A program made the translations under genes and the position numbers. Positions 11,947 through 38,141 of a DNA stretch of 64,000 bases are shown here, piece by piece (positions within the stretch are counted from its first letter, which is position 1; every line of letters begins with the position of its first letter). The notes under the pieces are model-generated. The model was not told where the DNA came from. It made no database searches and was given only the letters and a program-made list of their open reading frames with translations. Origin of the DNA: Gadus chalcogrammus (lineage: Eukaryota; Chordata; Actinopteri; Gadiformes; Gadidae); NCBI RefSeq assembly GCF_026213295.1, contig NC_079418.1:7482841-7546840 (forward strand), written 5' to 3'.

Positions 11947-14257
11947 CCGGTACCCTGAGGCGATCCCTCTTAGGAGCATAACAGCTCAGTCAGTAGTAAA
12001 GGCCCTGATCAAGTTCTTTTCTACTTTCGGGCTCCCTAAGATCGTGCAAACCGATCAAGGTACCAACTTCCTTTCGGGTATTTTTGAACAGGTTTTAACA
12101 TCACTGTCTATATCACACAGAATCTCGAGTGCTTATCACCCGGAGTCACAGGGCGCGCTCGAAAGATGGCATCAGACGTTTAAGTCAGTGTTGCGGAAAT
12201 ATACCATGGAGAGTGGTAGGGAATGGGATGAAGGAGTCCCTTTGGCTTTATTTGCAGTTAGGGAAATAGTGCAAGAGTCACTAGGATTTAGTCCAGCAGA
12301 GCTGGTATTTGGTCACACAGTGAGAGGCCCTTTAAGAATGTTGAGAGACCAGCTAACTGGCGAGAGTTCGCCCACCCAGCGAAACGTTCTGACCTACGTC
12401 AGTCGCTTCAGAGAACGACTGCACGAGGCTTGCAGTATCGCTAGGGAAAGTCTCTCTGTTGCACAACAGGGTATGAAGCGGCATTTCGATAAGAAAGCAC
12501 TTCCGCGGTCTTTTCAAGCAGGTGACTTGGTTTTAGTGTTGCTGCCCATTCCAGGTAGTTCAATGAGTGCACGATTTTCAGGACCGTACACTATTGACAG
12601 GAGTTTGAGTGAGACTGATTATGTAGTCAGAACCCCTGATAGAAGGCGGAAAACCAGAGTGTGTCACATTAACATGTTGAAGAGGTACTACACTAGAGGC
12701 AACGCTCAGCTTGAGACTCACAGTGCGCCTCTTGTAGCCACTGTTGCGGCTGCGGTGTCAGTAGCTGTGAGCCCTACGGCAGAGAGTGATGAGGATGGCC
12801 TGAGTTTGCGCAATGCCCAGCAACAGACACCTCGGTTGACAAACTCAGAAATGTTGTTAAAACTACCGTCTTTAATGCATCATTTAAGCAGGGAACAGGA
12901 AGCTGACCTACTCTGCCTTATCTCTGAGTTCCCCTGTCTGTTTGGAGATGTGCCTACCCGCACTACGGTGTTAGAGCACGACATAGATGTGGGTGAGTCC
13001 AGACCGACTAAACAGCACCCATACAGAGTAAATGCCTACAAGAGATCTCTGATGAAGAAAGAGGTTGATTATTTATTGGAACATAATTTAGCACAGCCCA
13101 GCTCTAGCCCATGGAGTTCTCCGTGCTTATTAGTTCCAAAGCCTGACGCGACTGTCCGTTTCTGTACAGATTATCGGAAGGTAAACAATGTCACTGTGCC
13201 GGACTCTTTTCCTATGCCCCGCGTAGATGATTGCGTGGATACCATAGGATCAGCTCGCTTTGTAACAAAGTTAGACTTATTGAAAGGTTATTGGCAAGTT
13301 CCCCTTTCACCACGGGCTTCTGCCATCAGTGCATTTGTGACTCCAGATAATTTTCTACAGTATTCCGTGATGGCTTTCGGGATGCGAAACGCACCGGCCA
13401 CTTTCCAGAGGTTGGTGAATATTGTGTTTAGTGGTGTGCCTAACTGTACTGCATATTTGGATGATGTGGTAATACACTCGTCAGAGTGGCCTGCTCATGT
13501 GGATTCGCTCAGAACCGTGTTTCAACGACTGGCTGATGCATCTCTGACACTGAACCTCGCGAAATGTGAGTTTGGGAAGGCGACAGTGACCTACTTGGGT
13601 AAACAGGTGGGCGGAGGCCAAGTGCGTCCCTTGGAGGCCAAGATCGCAGCTATTACGTCTTTCCCAGTACCCACCACTCGGCGGGAGTTACGCCGATTCT
13701 TAGGAATGACAGGTTACTACAGAGGGTTCTGTAGGAACTTCTCTTCTGTTGCAGCCCCAATGACTGACTTGATCAGTCCATTGGTTAAGTTTGTATGGTC
13801 AGATCGGTGTCAAATCGCCTTTGAATGCTGCAAAGCGTTATTGTGTAATGCCCCAGTACTGAGTGCTCCTGATTTTGATAAACCGTTTGCCATTGAATTA
13901 GATGCGAGCTGTATTGGTGCTGGTGCAGTTTTAACTCAGATGGATTCTGAGGGTTTGGTCCACCCTGTAGGTTTCTTTTCAAAGAAATGTACTAGTAGCC
14001 AAATGCGCTACTCTACAATAGAGCAGGAGACGTTGGCTTTGCTGCTTGCGCTCCAATTTTTCGAGGTTTACGTTGGGTCCAGTGCGGAGCCTGTGGTGAT
14101 TTACACAGACCACAATCCACTGGTGTTTCTGCATCGCATGCACAACCAAAACCAGCGACTTATGCGTTGGTCTTTGGTTATCACGAATTACAACCTGGTG
14201 ATCCACCACAAAAAGGGCACCGAGAATGTATTTGCAGATGCTCTGTCTCGTGTGTAA
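11947..14257 (+). pseudogene. Integrase C-terminal part, reverse transcriptase and RNase H (Gmr1-like)
   Basis: Open to the natural stop. It starts just after the hAT target duplication with the rest of the integrase core: VQTDQGTNFLSG (second catalytic Asp, about 12050) and HPESQGALERWHQ (Glu, about 12165). The integrase C-terminal region with AGDLVLVLLP follows. Reverse transcriptase comes next: CTDYRKVNNVTVPDSFPMPR, KLDLLKGYWQVPL, AFGMRNAPATFQRLVN, and YLDDVVIHS at about 13453. RNase H follows: AIELDASCIGAGAVLTQ, YSTIEQETLALLLALQ, YTDHNPLVFL, ending at FADALSRV. No chromodomain. The RT-RNase H half shows no internal stop. Confidence 0.9.
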
Positions 14258-14370
14258 CTATTGTGGGTCAGTAGTTACTGGGGGCAATTTTGATTTTTGT
14301 TTTTTTATACTATTAAAGTTGGGTTTACGGGATGGTTTGAGGTATCGTCAGCCATGGGCTGACTCTTTAT

Positions 14371-14379
14371 GGGGGGGAG
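14371..14379 (+). other. Polypurine tract
   Basis: GGGGGGGAG directly abuts the TGTTACG start of the 3' LTR, the expected site for plus-strand priming. Confidence 0.8.
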
Positions 14380-15164
14380 TGTTACGTACAGTGTTCTGTA
14401 TGTCTTACATGTTATACATGGTATAGGCCTACATGTATTGTGTTCTGTTTTGTGTAGTATGTTTGTGTTGTTGTTCTGTCTCCTCCTCCTGTTTTCATTC
14501 TCCAAGTTCTCAGATGTGCGCACCTGATCCCGATCACCAAATCACCACACCTGTTCCAGATCTCCCATCAACCATTCCCCTTTAAATAGTCCTGTGTTTG
14601 TTTGTCAGGGGGGAGTGCTTTGGTTTGAGCTGTAGCAGAGCTTTGGTTGAGCTCTGTTTGCTAGTGTTTGCTAGTGTTTGCTAGTGTTTGCTAGTGTTTG
14701 CTAGTGCTTGGTTTCTTTGTTGGTTTATTGTATTGTCTTTAGTTGTTACACGTTTGTTTAAACCTTACTACTTTAGTTGTTAGCAGCCTACTTTAGTTTT
14801 GTCTTTGTCTTTGTTAATTCTTTTGTTGTGCGCACAGGGTCAATAAGGACAGGTAAGATACCCTGGGGTTTACATATTTCATACACGTAGGTTTACCCGT
14901 TGTTAATACCCTAGGTTAGAGTGAGCACCACCCACTGTACTTTTTCGGTGCAAAGCACCTGTCAATGGGGGGTTGGGTTTTGTTATGTTCTTTTCTTTGG
15001 TGCCACTGACAGTCCTTGTTGATCCCTGTGTTGCCTTTTTTGTACATAAACACTTTATATTGAATTCACCTTTTGTCTTGGATTTTGTGTGACTGCACCC
15101 TCCCTTGCCCAAACCTGTTGCCCTTATGTTGCGTCCTACTCCGAGCCACCAGGGGGGCGTAACA
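14380..15164 (+). repeat. 3' LTR of the Gmr1-like element (785 bp)
   Basis: Essentially identical to the 5' LTR. The 25-bp length difference comes from two extra TGTTTGCTAG units, an extra TTTGTC and one fewer G in the terminal G-run. I see one clear substitution (CCTCAC versus CCTCCC near 8450/15102). Confidence 0.93.
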
Positions 15165-15212
15165 GTCATTTTAACACGTTCATTTTAAGACATTAACTTT
15201 AACGTCATAAAG

Positions 15213-15243
15213 CGACACATGCACACACACACAGACAAAGAGA

Positions 15244-15275
<32 letters not shown>

Positions 15276-15330
15276 GAGACACAAACTCACATAAAGACAC
15301 ACACACACAAGGAGAAACAAACACAAACAT
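15213..15330. repeat. (CA)n-rich tract, unit A
   Basis: CA repeats with GAGACA interruptions upstream of exon 1; the unit B counterpart is at about 19015-19160 and longer. Confidence 0.9.
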
Positions 15331-15617
15331 ACACGTCATCGGTTAACAAATTCATCCCACTATTTCCAGCGACACATTGACCTCACTAGACTCCGCCCTG
15401 GAGATAACATCGAAGCTCTAACCAATCGCCCCAACTCCGACAAGTCAAGTGCTAGGTTCTGAGCGCACACAAACACACACAAACACACACACACACATCG
15501 TGTCCAGGACCTCCGAGAGACTAGTTTAAGGGACGAGGCCTGAAAGATTTTTAAGATGATGTTGGCGTCGCTTGTGGGGATGTTGCTCCTGCAGATGGGA
15601 GCGGCAACGATGGAGAG

Positions 15618-16280
<663 letters not shown>

Positions 16281-16499
16281 TTAAAAAGGGTTGTAAGGGC
16301 TGACTTTTAAGTCCAAACAGACGAAGCTAGCGCTTTTCTGATCTGTCAAGATAGCGTTAAGGTCATGAGAACATTGTACACTGACCCTGAACGTTTGAAA
16401 GAGATATGATGCCTTTGGCTCGTTACTTAACGACTTATTGTGTGGAAGTATTGGACATTGTACCTGTGTGTAATGCCTTACTTGAAATCCCCAAAATGT

Positions 16500-16625
16500 C
16501 TTTTAATTTCTGTAAATTGTGGGGTTTCTTTGCATGAAACATACCTGTGTTGTCTATATGCTGCCACCTTGGCCAGGTCTTGAAATTGATTTTAATCAAT
16601 AAAATAATTACATTTTTACCTGGTT
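16500..16625 (+). mobile_element. LINE 3'-tail fragment, unit A
   Basis: CTGCCACCTTGGCCAGGTC ... TTTTACCTGGTTAAATAAAT, the typical 3' end of a truncated fish LINE. The unit B copy is at about 20227-20352, so it was present before the duplication. Confidence 0.5.
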
Positions 16626-16633
16626 AAATAAAT

Positions 16634-16762
16634 GTTAATGTGCGTGTGTGTGTGTGTTTGTGTGTGTGTTTGTGCTTGTTCGGATATGTGTGTGTGTTTG
16701 TGTGTTTGTGTGTGTGTCTGTGTGTGTGTTCGGATATGTGTGTGTGTGTGTGTGTTTGGATA

Positions 16763-16806
<44 letters not shown>

Positions 16807-16853
16807 TTCGGATATGTGTGTGTGTTTGTGTTTGTGTGTGTGTTTGTGTGTGA

Positions 16854-16916
<63 letters not shown>

Positions 16917-16917
16917 G

Positions 16918-16956
<39 letters not shown>

Positions 16957-17012
16957 CGTGTGTTCGACAATATGTGTGTCTGTGTGTGTGTGTGTGTGTG
17001 TTTGTGTGTGTG
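16634..17012. repeat. (GT)n tract reaching the exon 2 acceptor, unit A
   Basis: Interrupted GT repeat with five GGATATG interruptions. It runs to within about 8 bp of the exon 2 splice acceptor (TTCAACAG). Confidence 0.95.
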
Positions 17013-17849
17013 TTCAACAGAGCAATTCATGACTACAACGTCTACCACCCCTATACTGAGGTGAGAATCCATCCACACTCTTCCACTAACACGAGACCCA
17101 AAATCAAACCCAAACAGATATTCACAACAATCTCACATCCATACTACACAACATTCACCTTCCCGAAAAGAAAGCGCACTTTATCAAAAAGAACATTCAA
17201 TTAAATTTCGATGTAACGTACAGAGGCACAGGAATCGATTTTTATATTCTTATATTCATCATTATAAGAAGATATTTAGATAATAGGTTCAAAAATTTTT
17301 ATGAAAGTTTCATAATTTATTATTGATTTTAAAAAAGTTTCCGGAATCTAAGTCTAAAATTATAGCAAATATAAAAGGTTTGTATTATATGAATGTTTAT
17401 AATAATAATTAAAATATTCATAATAAGAATATAAGGAAATAAAAGGTTAAATAAATGGTCCGAAAGTTTAATATTTCCATCGCACTTTCTTGCGATGCCT
17501 TTGGAACCCACAGATTGACAGCTGGATGACCGGGATTCTGATTGACAACCCGGACATGGTGTCTATTGAGCGCTACGGCCAGACCTACGAGAAGAGAGAC
17601 ATCAACTTGCTCAGGGTGAAATGCTTCTCCTTTTATTTTATGTTAACTTGTTACGAAGAGAAACGCCTTGAAAACGAAACATTTTCATAAAAGCGCAGAG
17701 TGAATATAATACGGGGCAGAGGGAATAACTTGGGAAATATTTGATAATTTCTTTGAAGGTCTCCGCCAATTTGTGATGTGTCCAGGTACATCTTGTGTTT
17801 AGCGGGTTAACTTTGCTTTGTTATCTTTTACTCATTTTGTATTTCATTT

Positions 17850-17926
17850 TATTGTATGGAAGCACTTTGAGTCTACCTGTGTAAGAAAAGCGCTGTGTCA
17901 ATAAAGTTGCCTTGCCTTGAATATTC
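17850..17926 (+). mobile_element. SINE/LINE 3'-tail-like fragment, unit A
   Basis: AAGCACTTTGAGTCTACC ... AAAAGCGCTGTGTCAATAAAG followed by a TTGCC repeat tail resembles widespread fish retroposon 3' ends. It lies just before the exon 4 acceptor and is repeated in unit B (about 21574-21650). Confidence 0.45.
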
Positions 17927-18046
17927 CTTCTTGTTCTTCAGATCGGGGAGAGGACAGGGGCGATGAAGAAGGTCGTCTGGATGGACTGCGGGATCCATGC
18001 CCGGGAGTGGATCTCACCGGCCTTCTGCCAGTACTTCATCAAACAG

Positions 18047-18143
<97 letters not shown>

Positions 18144-18154
18144 GAGACACAGAC

Positions 18155-18186
<32 letters not shown>
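18047..18186. repeat. (GA)n-(GACA)n tract touching the exon 4 donor, unit A
   Basis: The exon 4 donor CAG|GTAGAG runs straight into the GA array. The unit B equivalent is 21771-21906. Confidence 0.95.
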
Positions 18187-18187
<1 letters not shown>

Positions 18188-18262
18188 AATAAAGGCAGAC
18201 AGAGAGACATAGAGACAGACAGGGAGGGAACCCAGAATCCAGGGAATGATGACGACCCAGAC

Positions 18263-18286
18263 TTTTGTCAGTACTTCGTCAAACAG
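18263..18286 (+). pseudogene. Exon-4-end-like fragment with donor, unit A
   Basis: These 24 bases match the last 24 of cpo exon 4 at 21 positions and keep the reading FCQYFVKQ, followed by GTCAGC, a plausible donor. They lie about 215 bp beyond exon 4, behind the GA/GACA array. The simplest reading is an old duplication of the exon end plus array. Confidence 0.7.
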
Positions 18287-19036
18287 GTCAGCAACAACAG
18301 ACAGAGAGAGACAGATATACAGACAGACAGACAGATTCTACTTAGACTGTCCTCCTTCTCCCCTTCTTCTATTTCAACCTCACTGGTTTATTATGTGGGT
18401 TCATCATGGCTTGAAGAGGGCCCTGACTCTAAGATACATCATATAATTCAGAATATGTCTCATAATTATCTGAACATATTAAACAATGTTGTCAACAGTC
18501 TATTTGATTGGTTTGAGCTGGGCATGACTAAATATGTATTTGTATGTTTTGATTTGCTGCATTAGCCTACAATAAATAGCAGCTACTAATCTAAGGGTAG
18601 ACTACTTGTAATTTTAGCTGACTTAAAACTTAAAAGTCAGCAAAAATGTAAGTATCCTTAGTTTCATGTCTGCTAATATTGTAATGCAGCCAATCAAAAT
18701 ATTCAAAATCTGTTTCCCACAATGTTATTATCATGCTGGCAAACAGTATGGAATGTTAATCATGTTAAAAAGGGTTAATTTACACCTAGGAAAGACGTTG
18801 ACCCTATGAAGACGCTATGGCCACTTGCTTGGCAACGCCTGCATACGGGAGATATTAAATAGTCCGCTCGACTTGTAAAAATAATGTAGGCTTTTTGTAG
18901 ATAGGTAGGCTATTGGATTGGACCCAGTAAGAACCGGTGACGTCTAGGACTGGGTTAGCGTCATTTTAACACGTTCATTTTAAGACATTAACTTTAACGT
19001 CATAAAGCGACACATGCACACACACACAGACAAAGA

Positions 19037-19124
<88 letters not shown>

Positions 19125-19404
19125 GAGACACAAACTCACATAAAGACACACACACACAAGGAGAAACAAACACAAACATACACGTCATCGGTTAACAAAT
19201 TCATCCCACTATTTCCAGCGACACATTAACCTCACTAGACTCCGCCCTGGAGATAACATCGAAGCTCTAACCAATCGCCCCAACTCCGACAAGTCAAGTG
19301 CTAGGTTCTGAGCGCACACAAACACACACAAACACACACACACACATCGTGTCCAGGACCTCCGAGAGACTAGTTTAAGGGACGAGGCCTGAAAGATTTT
19401 TAAG

Positions 19405-33729
<14,325 letters not shown>

Positions 33730-33963
33730 AATTATCACGATTAGTATATATTTTTTTTCACAATTTGCTTTTGGTGGCTTGGTGAAATTATTTAGGAATC
33801 AAAGTATTTTTTTGTAAGATATTTCACAGTTAAAAAAAATTACATTTGGAGGCTTGATGAAATAATGAGGATATATTTTGAAATATTTTTTTAATTTCCA
33901 CGATTTGTAATATTTTTAATGTACATCAGTTTTCACATTTAAATAGATTTCACAGAATTTCAC

Positions 33964-34090
33964 AATGAACACAATTGACGCAACCATCCACTACGTCCAC
34001 CAACACGAGTTCAACGTGGCGGCAGTCAGTGGCCACCACCTCCCTCTGGGGGGAGCTGTTGGCCACCTGCGTCAATGTCGCAAACAATGA
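33964..34090 (+). pseudogene. Diverged duplicate of the cpo exon 9 tail
   Basis: Aligns with exon 9 from about 33610 to the stop: CACGAGTTCAACGTGGC, TGTTGGCCACCTGCGTCAAT and CAAACAATGA all have exon counterparts. Small indels break the frame. The adjacent word TTTGG(T/A/C)GGCTTG(G/A)TGAAAT recurs at about 33771, 33846 and 34153, so the 3' flank was multiplied with it. It encoded the GPI-signal end. Confidence 0.8.
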
Positions 34091-34489
34091 ACTCTGCGAA
34101 GGAGGGGAACGGGTTTGGGGTTTTGTGAGTGGATTTAAAATTAAAATGAGTCTTTGGCGGCTTGATGAAATGTATGGAAGCATATATGTAGCAAAATTCA
34201 AATGGCGATGCAATTTGCAATTCAATAAGTCATTACATTATGCAATTGAAATTCATTATGCAATTTTATAATGTAATTTGTAAATACGTTATTCAAAGTG
34301 TATTTTAATATGCAAAGTGGCAATGCAATCCTCAATTAAATTTGCTAAAGTTCTGACAATAAAAATAGAATAACATTTTGTCAAATTCTTTGAGTTCCTT
34401 TATTCAAATTGAAAAGCTATAGCATCCCCGTGATTGCAATCCACTTCGCCACGCTCCGTGTGTTGCGATATTCAAATTACATTTCAATC

Positions 34490-34575
34490 CGCAAAACACT
34501 TTGCAAAAGATTTGGCAAAACGTTTTGCAAAACGTTTTCCAAAACGTAATCCAAAACGTTATCCAAAAAGTCAAT
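34490..34575. repeat. Degenerate short tandem repeat (CAAAACGTTTT-like)
   Basis: Six to seven imperfect 11-12 bp units rich in CAAAACGT. Confidence 0.7.
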
Positions 34576-34625
34576 ATGCAAAGTGGCAAACGTATAAACC
34601 AATCAGCGTCTGGGCGGGAACTACG

Positions 34626-34889
34626 TCACTTCCTATTGCCTCCAAGGGTATCTCCATGGTGGGTCTCCCAAGTCCCGACCCTATGTTTCGCACCCAGTGC
34701 TTGTAGCACCTGAAACACACTGGCGTCAAGACGTACCAGTGAGGATAAGTCGTCTATCCTATCTCCCAGAACACGCACTCTATCTACTGCATCTGTGTCT
34801 TCAACACGATTGTTCTCCACATCATCGGCCCAACTTCGGAGCGTATCAATAATCTCCTCCATTGGTGACCATGGACATGACACATACAA
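34626..34889 (-). other. Unidentified 87-codon open frame
   Basis: Non-repetitive composition (MEEIIDTLRSWADDVENN..., DDLSSLVRLDASVFQVLQAL), predicted largely helical. It might be a piece of a transposon protein, but I do not recognise it and see no splice partners. Confidence 0.25.
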
Positions 34890-34892
34890 ATG

Positions 34893-35255
34893 TTTTTTTA
34901 TTTTATTTAATACATTTTATTGACAATTAGCAATACAACAACAGCCAGGGGGTACAGAAATGGCAGACGTACGAAATACAGACACAAAAAATACAAAATG
35001 CAGCATTAAATTAAATAAAAATATTATAAAGAGCACACGCACTAAGTGTTTTAATAGCTTTCCCATTTCTAGAACATAGAATATTCCCCATGTATTGCCT
35101 GGTTTCATTCTCAAACACAACAAAAAGCGGTTTCTGATTCGAGTATTTGCATTTATGAATATGCCATTTAGCTAATAAAATAATAAGGTTTATAATAAAA
35201 TATTGGTTTGCTTGACTAGAGGTGTAATTGAAGAAACCAAGCAATACATGTTCAA
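34893..35255 (-). mobile_element. L1/Tx1-like LINE 3' fragment
   Basis: Minus strand encodes IINLIILLAKWHIHKCKYSN, then KPLFVVF and GKAIKTLSAC, resembling the C-terminal end of fish L1-type ORF2. A 3' UTR-like AT-rich stretch follows toward 34893. It is cut at 35256 by the hAT element next to it. Confidence 0.55.
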
Positions 35256-35441
35256 TAGGGCTGTGTTCAAAAAATCGATCCGCGATCCCATATCGATTCA
35301 CGCTCAAAAAGCACGATATCGATCCAAAAATGTCTGGATCGATCTTTTCCAGGTGACTAAAGGCACTATTTTTTTTGACACGCAAGGCGCACTATAAAAA
35401 GCGAGTGCCGGCTAAACGAAACCGAAACTTAAGCTAGCGAG

Positions 35442-35861
35442 ATGGCTGAAGCGGCACCACTAAAATCACCTTCTGGAATGAAGGCTGATGTTTGGCAAAA
35501 CTTCGGATTCAGACGTTACGAGGACAAAGACGAACTAGACAGAACAAAAGCAGTGTGCAAACTGTGTCAGACAGAGGTAAAATATAGTGGCAATACCACG
35601 AATCTCCGCAACCACTTATCCAGGCACCACGGCGACCTAGCTAAATCTGCCGCGAACCAAACAGCACTGGAAAAGGCATTTGGGGTTAAGTTTCCCTCGA
35701 ATTCTACGCGTGCCTTGAGCATAACCGAGGGTGTCGGAATATTTATTTGTAAAGTCCTCCGACCCTACAGCGTAGTGGAAAATGCTGGATTTAAACTACT
35801 GATCAAGAGGCTTGAACCACGCTATGTCCTGCCTGATTTTTTAAAATTGTACTATTCATAA
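35442..35861 (+). pseudogene. hAT transposase N-terminus with BED zinc finger
   Basis: 139 codons. Residues about 15-65 form a BED finger: VWQNFGFRRYEDKDELDRTK, CKLCQTEVKYSGNTTNLRNH and LSRHHG give CX2C...HX4H. The frame then keeps LRPYSVVENAGFKLLIKRLE, typical of ZBED1/DREF-type hAT transposases, and stops at FLKLYYS. The DDE core that should follow is missing. Confidence 0.8.
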
Positions 35862-35941
35862 TAGTTTTTGCATGACTGTTCCTGGATTTACTGTAGACCT
35901 ACCCTGCTATCTATCTAAAGTGATATATGTTCCTCTATATA

Positions 35942-36655
35942 GATATGAAGGCCTGAAGGAGACCTTGTGTGTAGCATCATCCTTGGATCCACGTTTCAAG
36001 ACCCTACCATTCCTGTCTGATGAGGCACGTGATGCTGTCTTCTTGAAATTGACCTCTGAAGCTGCTCATCCAAACCCATCAACCGATGTAAATTTGCAGA
36101 TTATATAGTTTGCCCATTTGAATATTTAGACTATTTTTTCTTAATTGAGCTGCAAAAGACTGAATTCAGGTTAATTTGTGTATTATTTTCTTTTGTAATA
36201 TTATTCTGCATCAGAACACTACACCAGAGCAAGAGAACACCCATGGTTCAATGGATGTGGCTGCACCTGCACCTGCACCTGCACCAACTCAACCAAAGAG
36301 GCCCAAAGACTCTGCTCTGATGGCTTTACTGGGGTCGGCGTACACACCACCAACTCCACTACAGAAGAAAACAACAACTGAAAGGGCAGAGGAAGAGATC
36401 GCCACCTACAGGAAAGTGCCAGCTATTCCTCTTTCACAAAATCCACTGACATGGTGGCAGGTGCATGCAGAGGATTTCCCTCTTTTGGCAGGCCTTGCAA
36501 AGCAATATCTTTGCATACCTGGGACCAGTGTCCCATCTGAACGAGTTTTCTCAACAGCTGGAGACATTGTTAGTGCTCAAAGGAGCTGCCTCACTCCACA
36601 GCATGTTGACCAGCTCCTTTTTCTCCAGAAAAATTACACAATTCCTGAAGACTAG
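35942..36655 (+). pseudogene. hAT transposase C-terminal remnants
   Basis: YEGLKETLCVASSLDPRFKTL (from 35942) precedes a 159-codon frame ending with RKVPAIPLSQNPLTWW, LCIPGTSVPSERVFSTAGD and LTPQHVDQLLFLQKN. This is the hAT dimerisation domain. The intervening 36109-36210 looks intron-like or eroded. An (AP)n run at about 36258-36283 is low complexity. Confidence 0.8.
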
Positions 36656-36803
36656 GACTCTTCTCAGTCAGGCATAATTTTTTCACTTTGTTCTTGTGGC
36701 TGAGCTGGTTGGTTAGTTCCTGTCTATTGTTTTACTCCTGCCATGGGTAGGCCTATGTTATTACCATCTAGCACACTTTTACATACATTCAGCCCAAGGC
36801 AGG

Positions 36804-36919
<116 letters not shown>

Positions 36920-37335
36920 TGTATGGCATTTCACAAGTCTCTGGTTGTCAAAGACTGGGTACAGGGGTTCTTGTAGTTTTCTAATATAGAGGGCCACTTA
37001 ATTTTAATTTATTTATATTTTATTTGGTCATTGTTGTTTAGTTCTGGTCATTGTTTTAATTCTGCCATGGATACGTTACTTAAATTTCAAATAATACTTG
37101 GATTTTTGTCTAAAATAAATACTTGATTCTTGACTCTTCTCTCTCTGTGTCCCTCTTACACGTACACAGATACAATCACAAACACATGGAGCTGTTTTGT
37201 CTATGGGACAGTATTTATTTGCATGTCTGTAAATAGATCGATATCGAATCGAATCTGATCGAATCGTGGACCGAATCGGATCGTGACCTTATGAATCGGA
37301 TCGATCCAGGAAATTCGGATCGATTCCCAGCCCTA

Positions 37336-38137
37336 CTAATGACTCACGAAGGGAGTTGGTGTTGGTTGAATAGATAAGCTATTTTAATGCCTTTCATCAT
37401 AAACATTTACATTTGGTACAAAATAAAGCTTTTGAAAATAACAAACAAACAAAACAAAATCAAAAGAATAAGTCCTCTGTAGCTGGATTCCCCAGCTACA
37501 GTACTCCTTGGGAAAGGAGTTGTTCGTCGAGGAATGTCGAGTTCAAGGGGGGGATATCCGGATGTGTGTGTTTCTCTCTTACTACTACCCGGGTAGGTTA
37601 GTGTGTATCTATTTCTATGTCTTATCTGTTCTGAATGGATCTTCACAAGGGTCTTCTATGGTGGTGTTCACGGCTGGCCACGCCGTATCCACACCATCCA
37701 CAGTTCTATTGGGCAAAGCTCGCCATCGTAGATGCAATCTTCCTTCGATCAAACAAAAAAACCAACCTGCACAAATAGTGCAGAATTGTAAGTTATCTGG
37801 TACTATTCTATATCAAACATGGGATTTGACACATCTATATTACAATGCATAACCAAAAACCAAGGTTATATTTATAAATAGAATGAAATGAATTGTCACC
37901 TATTAGAACAATTAGTATTTGAATTGAAAGAATGAAATACTAATCTTGAATTACAATATGTCACAGTATTTAATCAAACAATTAATTATTTATCTTTTTA
38001 AACCATGTTTCTAGCTTAACATTTGTAATTTAAATTATTTGTATACATATTTATGTTTTAACCATTAAATTGAATGAAATTATTCTTAAACTTATCCAAC
38101 AAGTGCACTACAGTCAATGAAATGAATTCAATCACAC
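37336..38137. other. Intergenic stretch, no gene seen
   Basis: AT-rich; a short hairpin GTAGCTGGATTCCCCAGCTAC lies at about 37479-37499. No supported coding region. Confidence 0.4.
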
Positions 38138-38141
38138 TTAA

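Larger units (their letters stand above)
7756..15164 (+). mobile_element. Gmr1-like Ty3/Gypsy LTR retrotransposon
   Basis: A complete element bounded by LTRs (TG...CA) and a 5-bp target duplication GTCAT (7751-7755 and 15165-15169). Order: LTR, tRNA-Pro primer site, gag, zinc knuckle, protease, integrase, reverse transcriptase, RNase H, polypurine tract, LTR. Integrase lying before reverse transcriptase is the unusual order described for Gmr1 from Atlantic cod; ordinary Gypsy elements have it after RNase H. The LTRs differ by very few substitutions, so the insertion is young. The copy is nevertheless non-functional: gag has a frameshift near 9655, and a 740-bp hAT element sits in integrase. 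No envelope frame is present. Confidence 0.93.
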
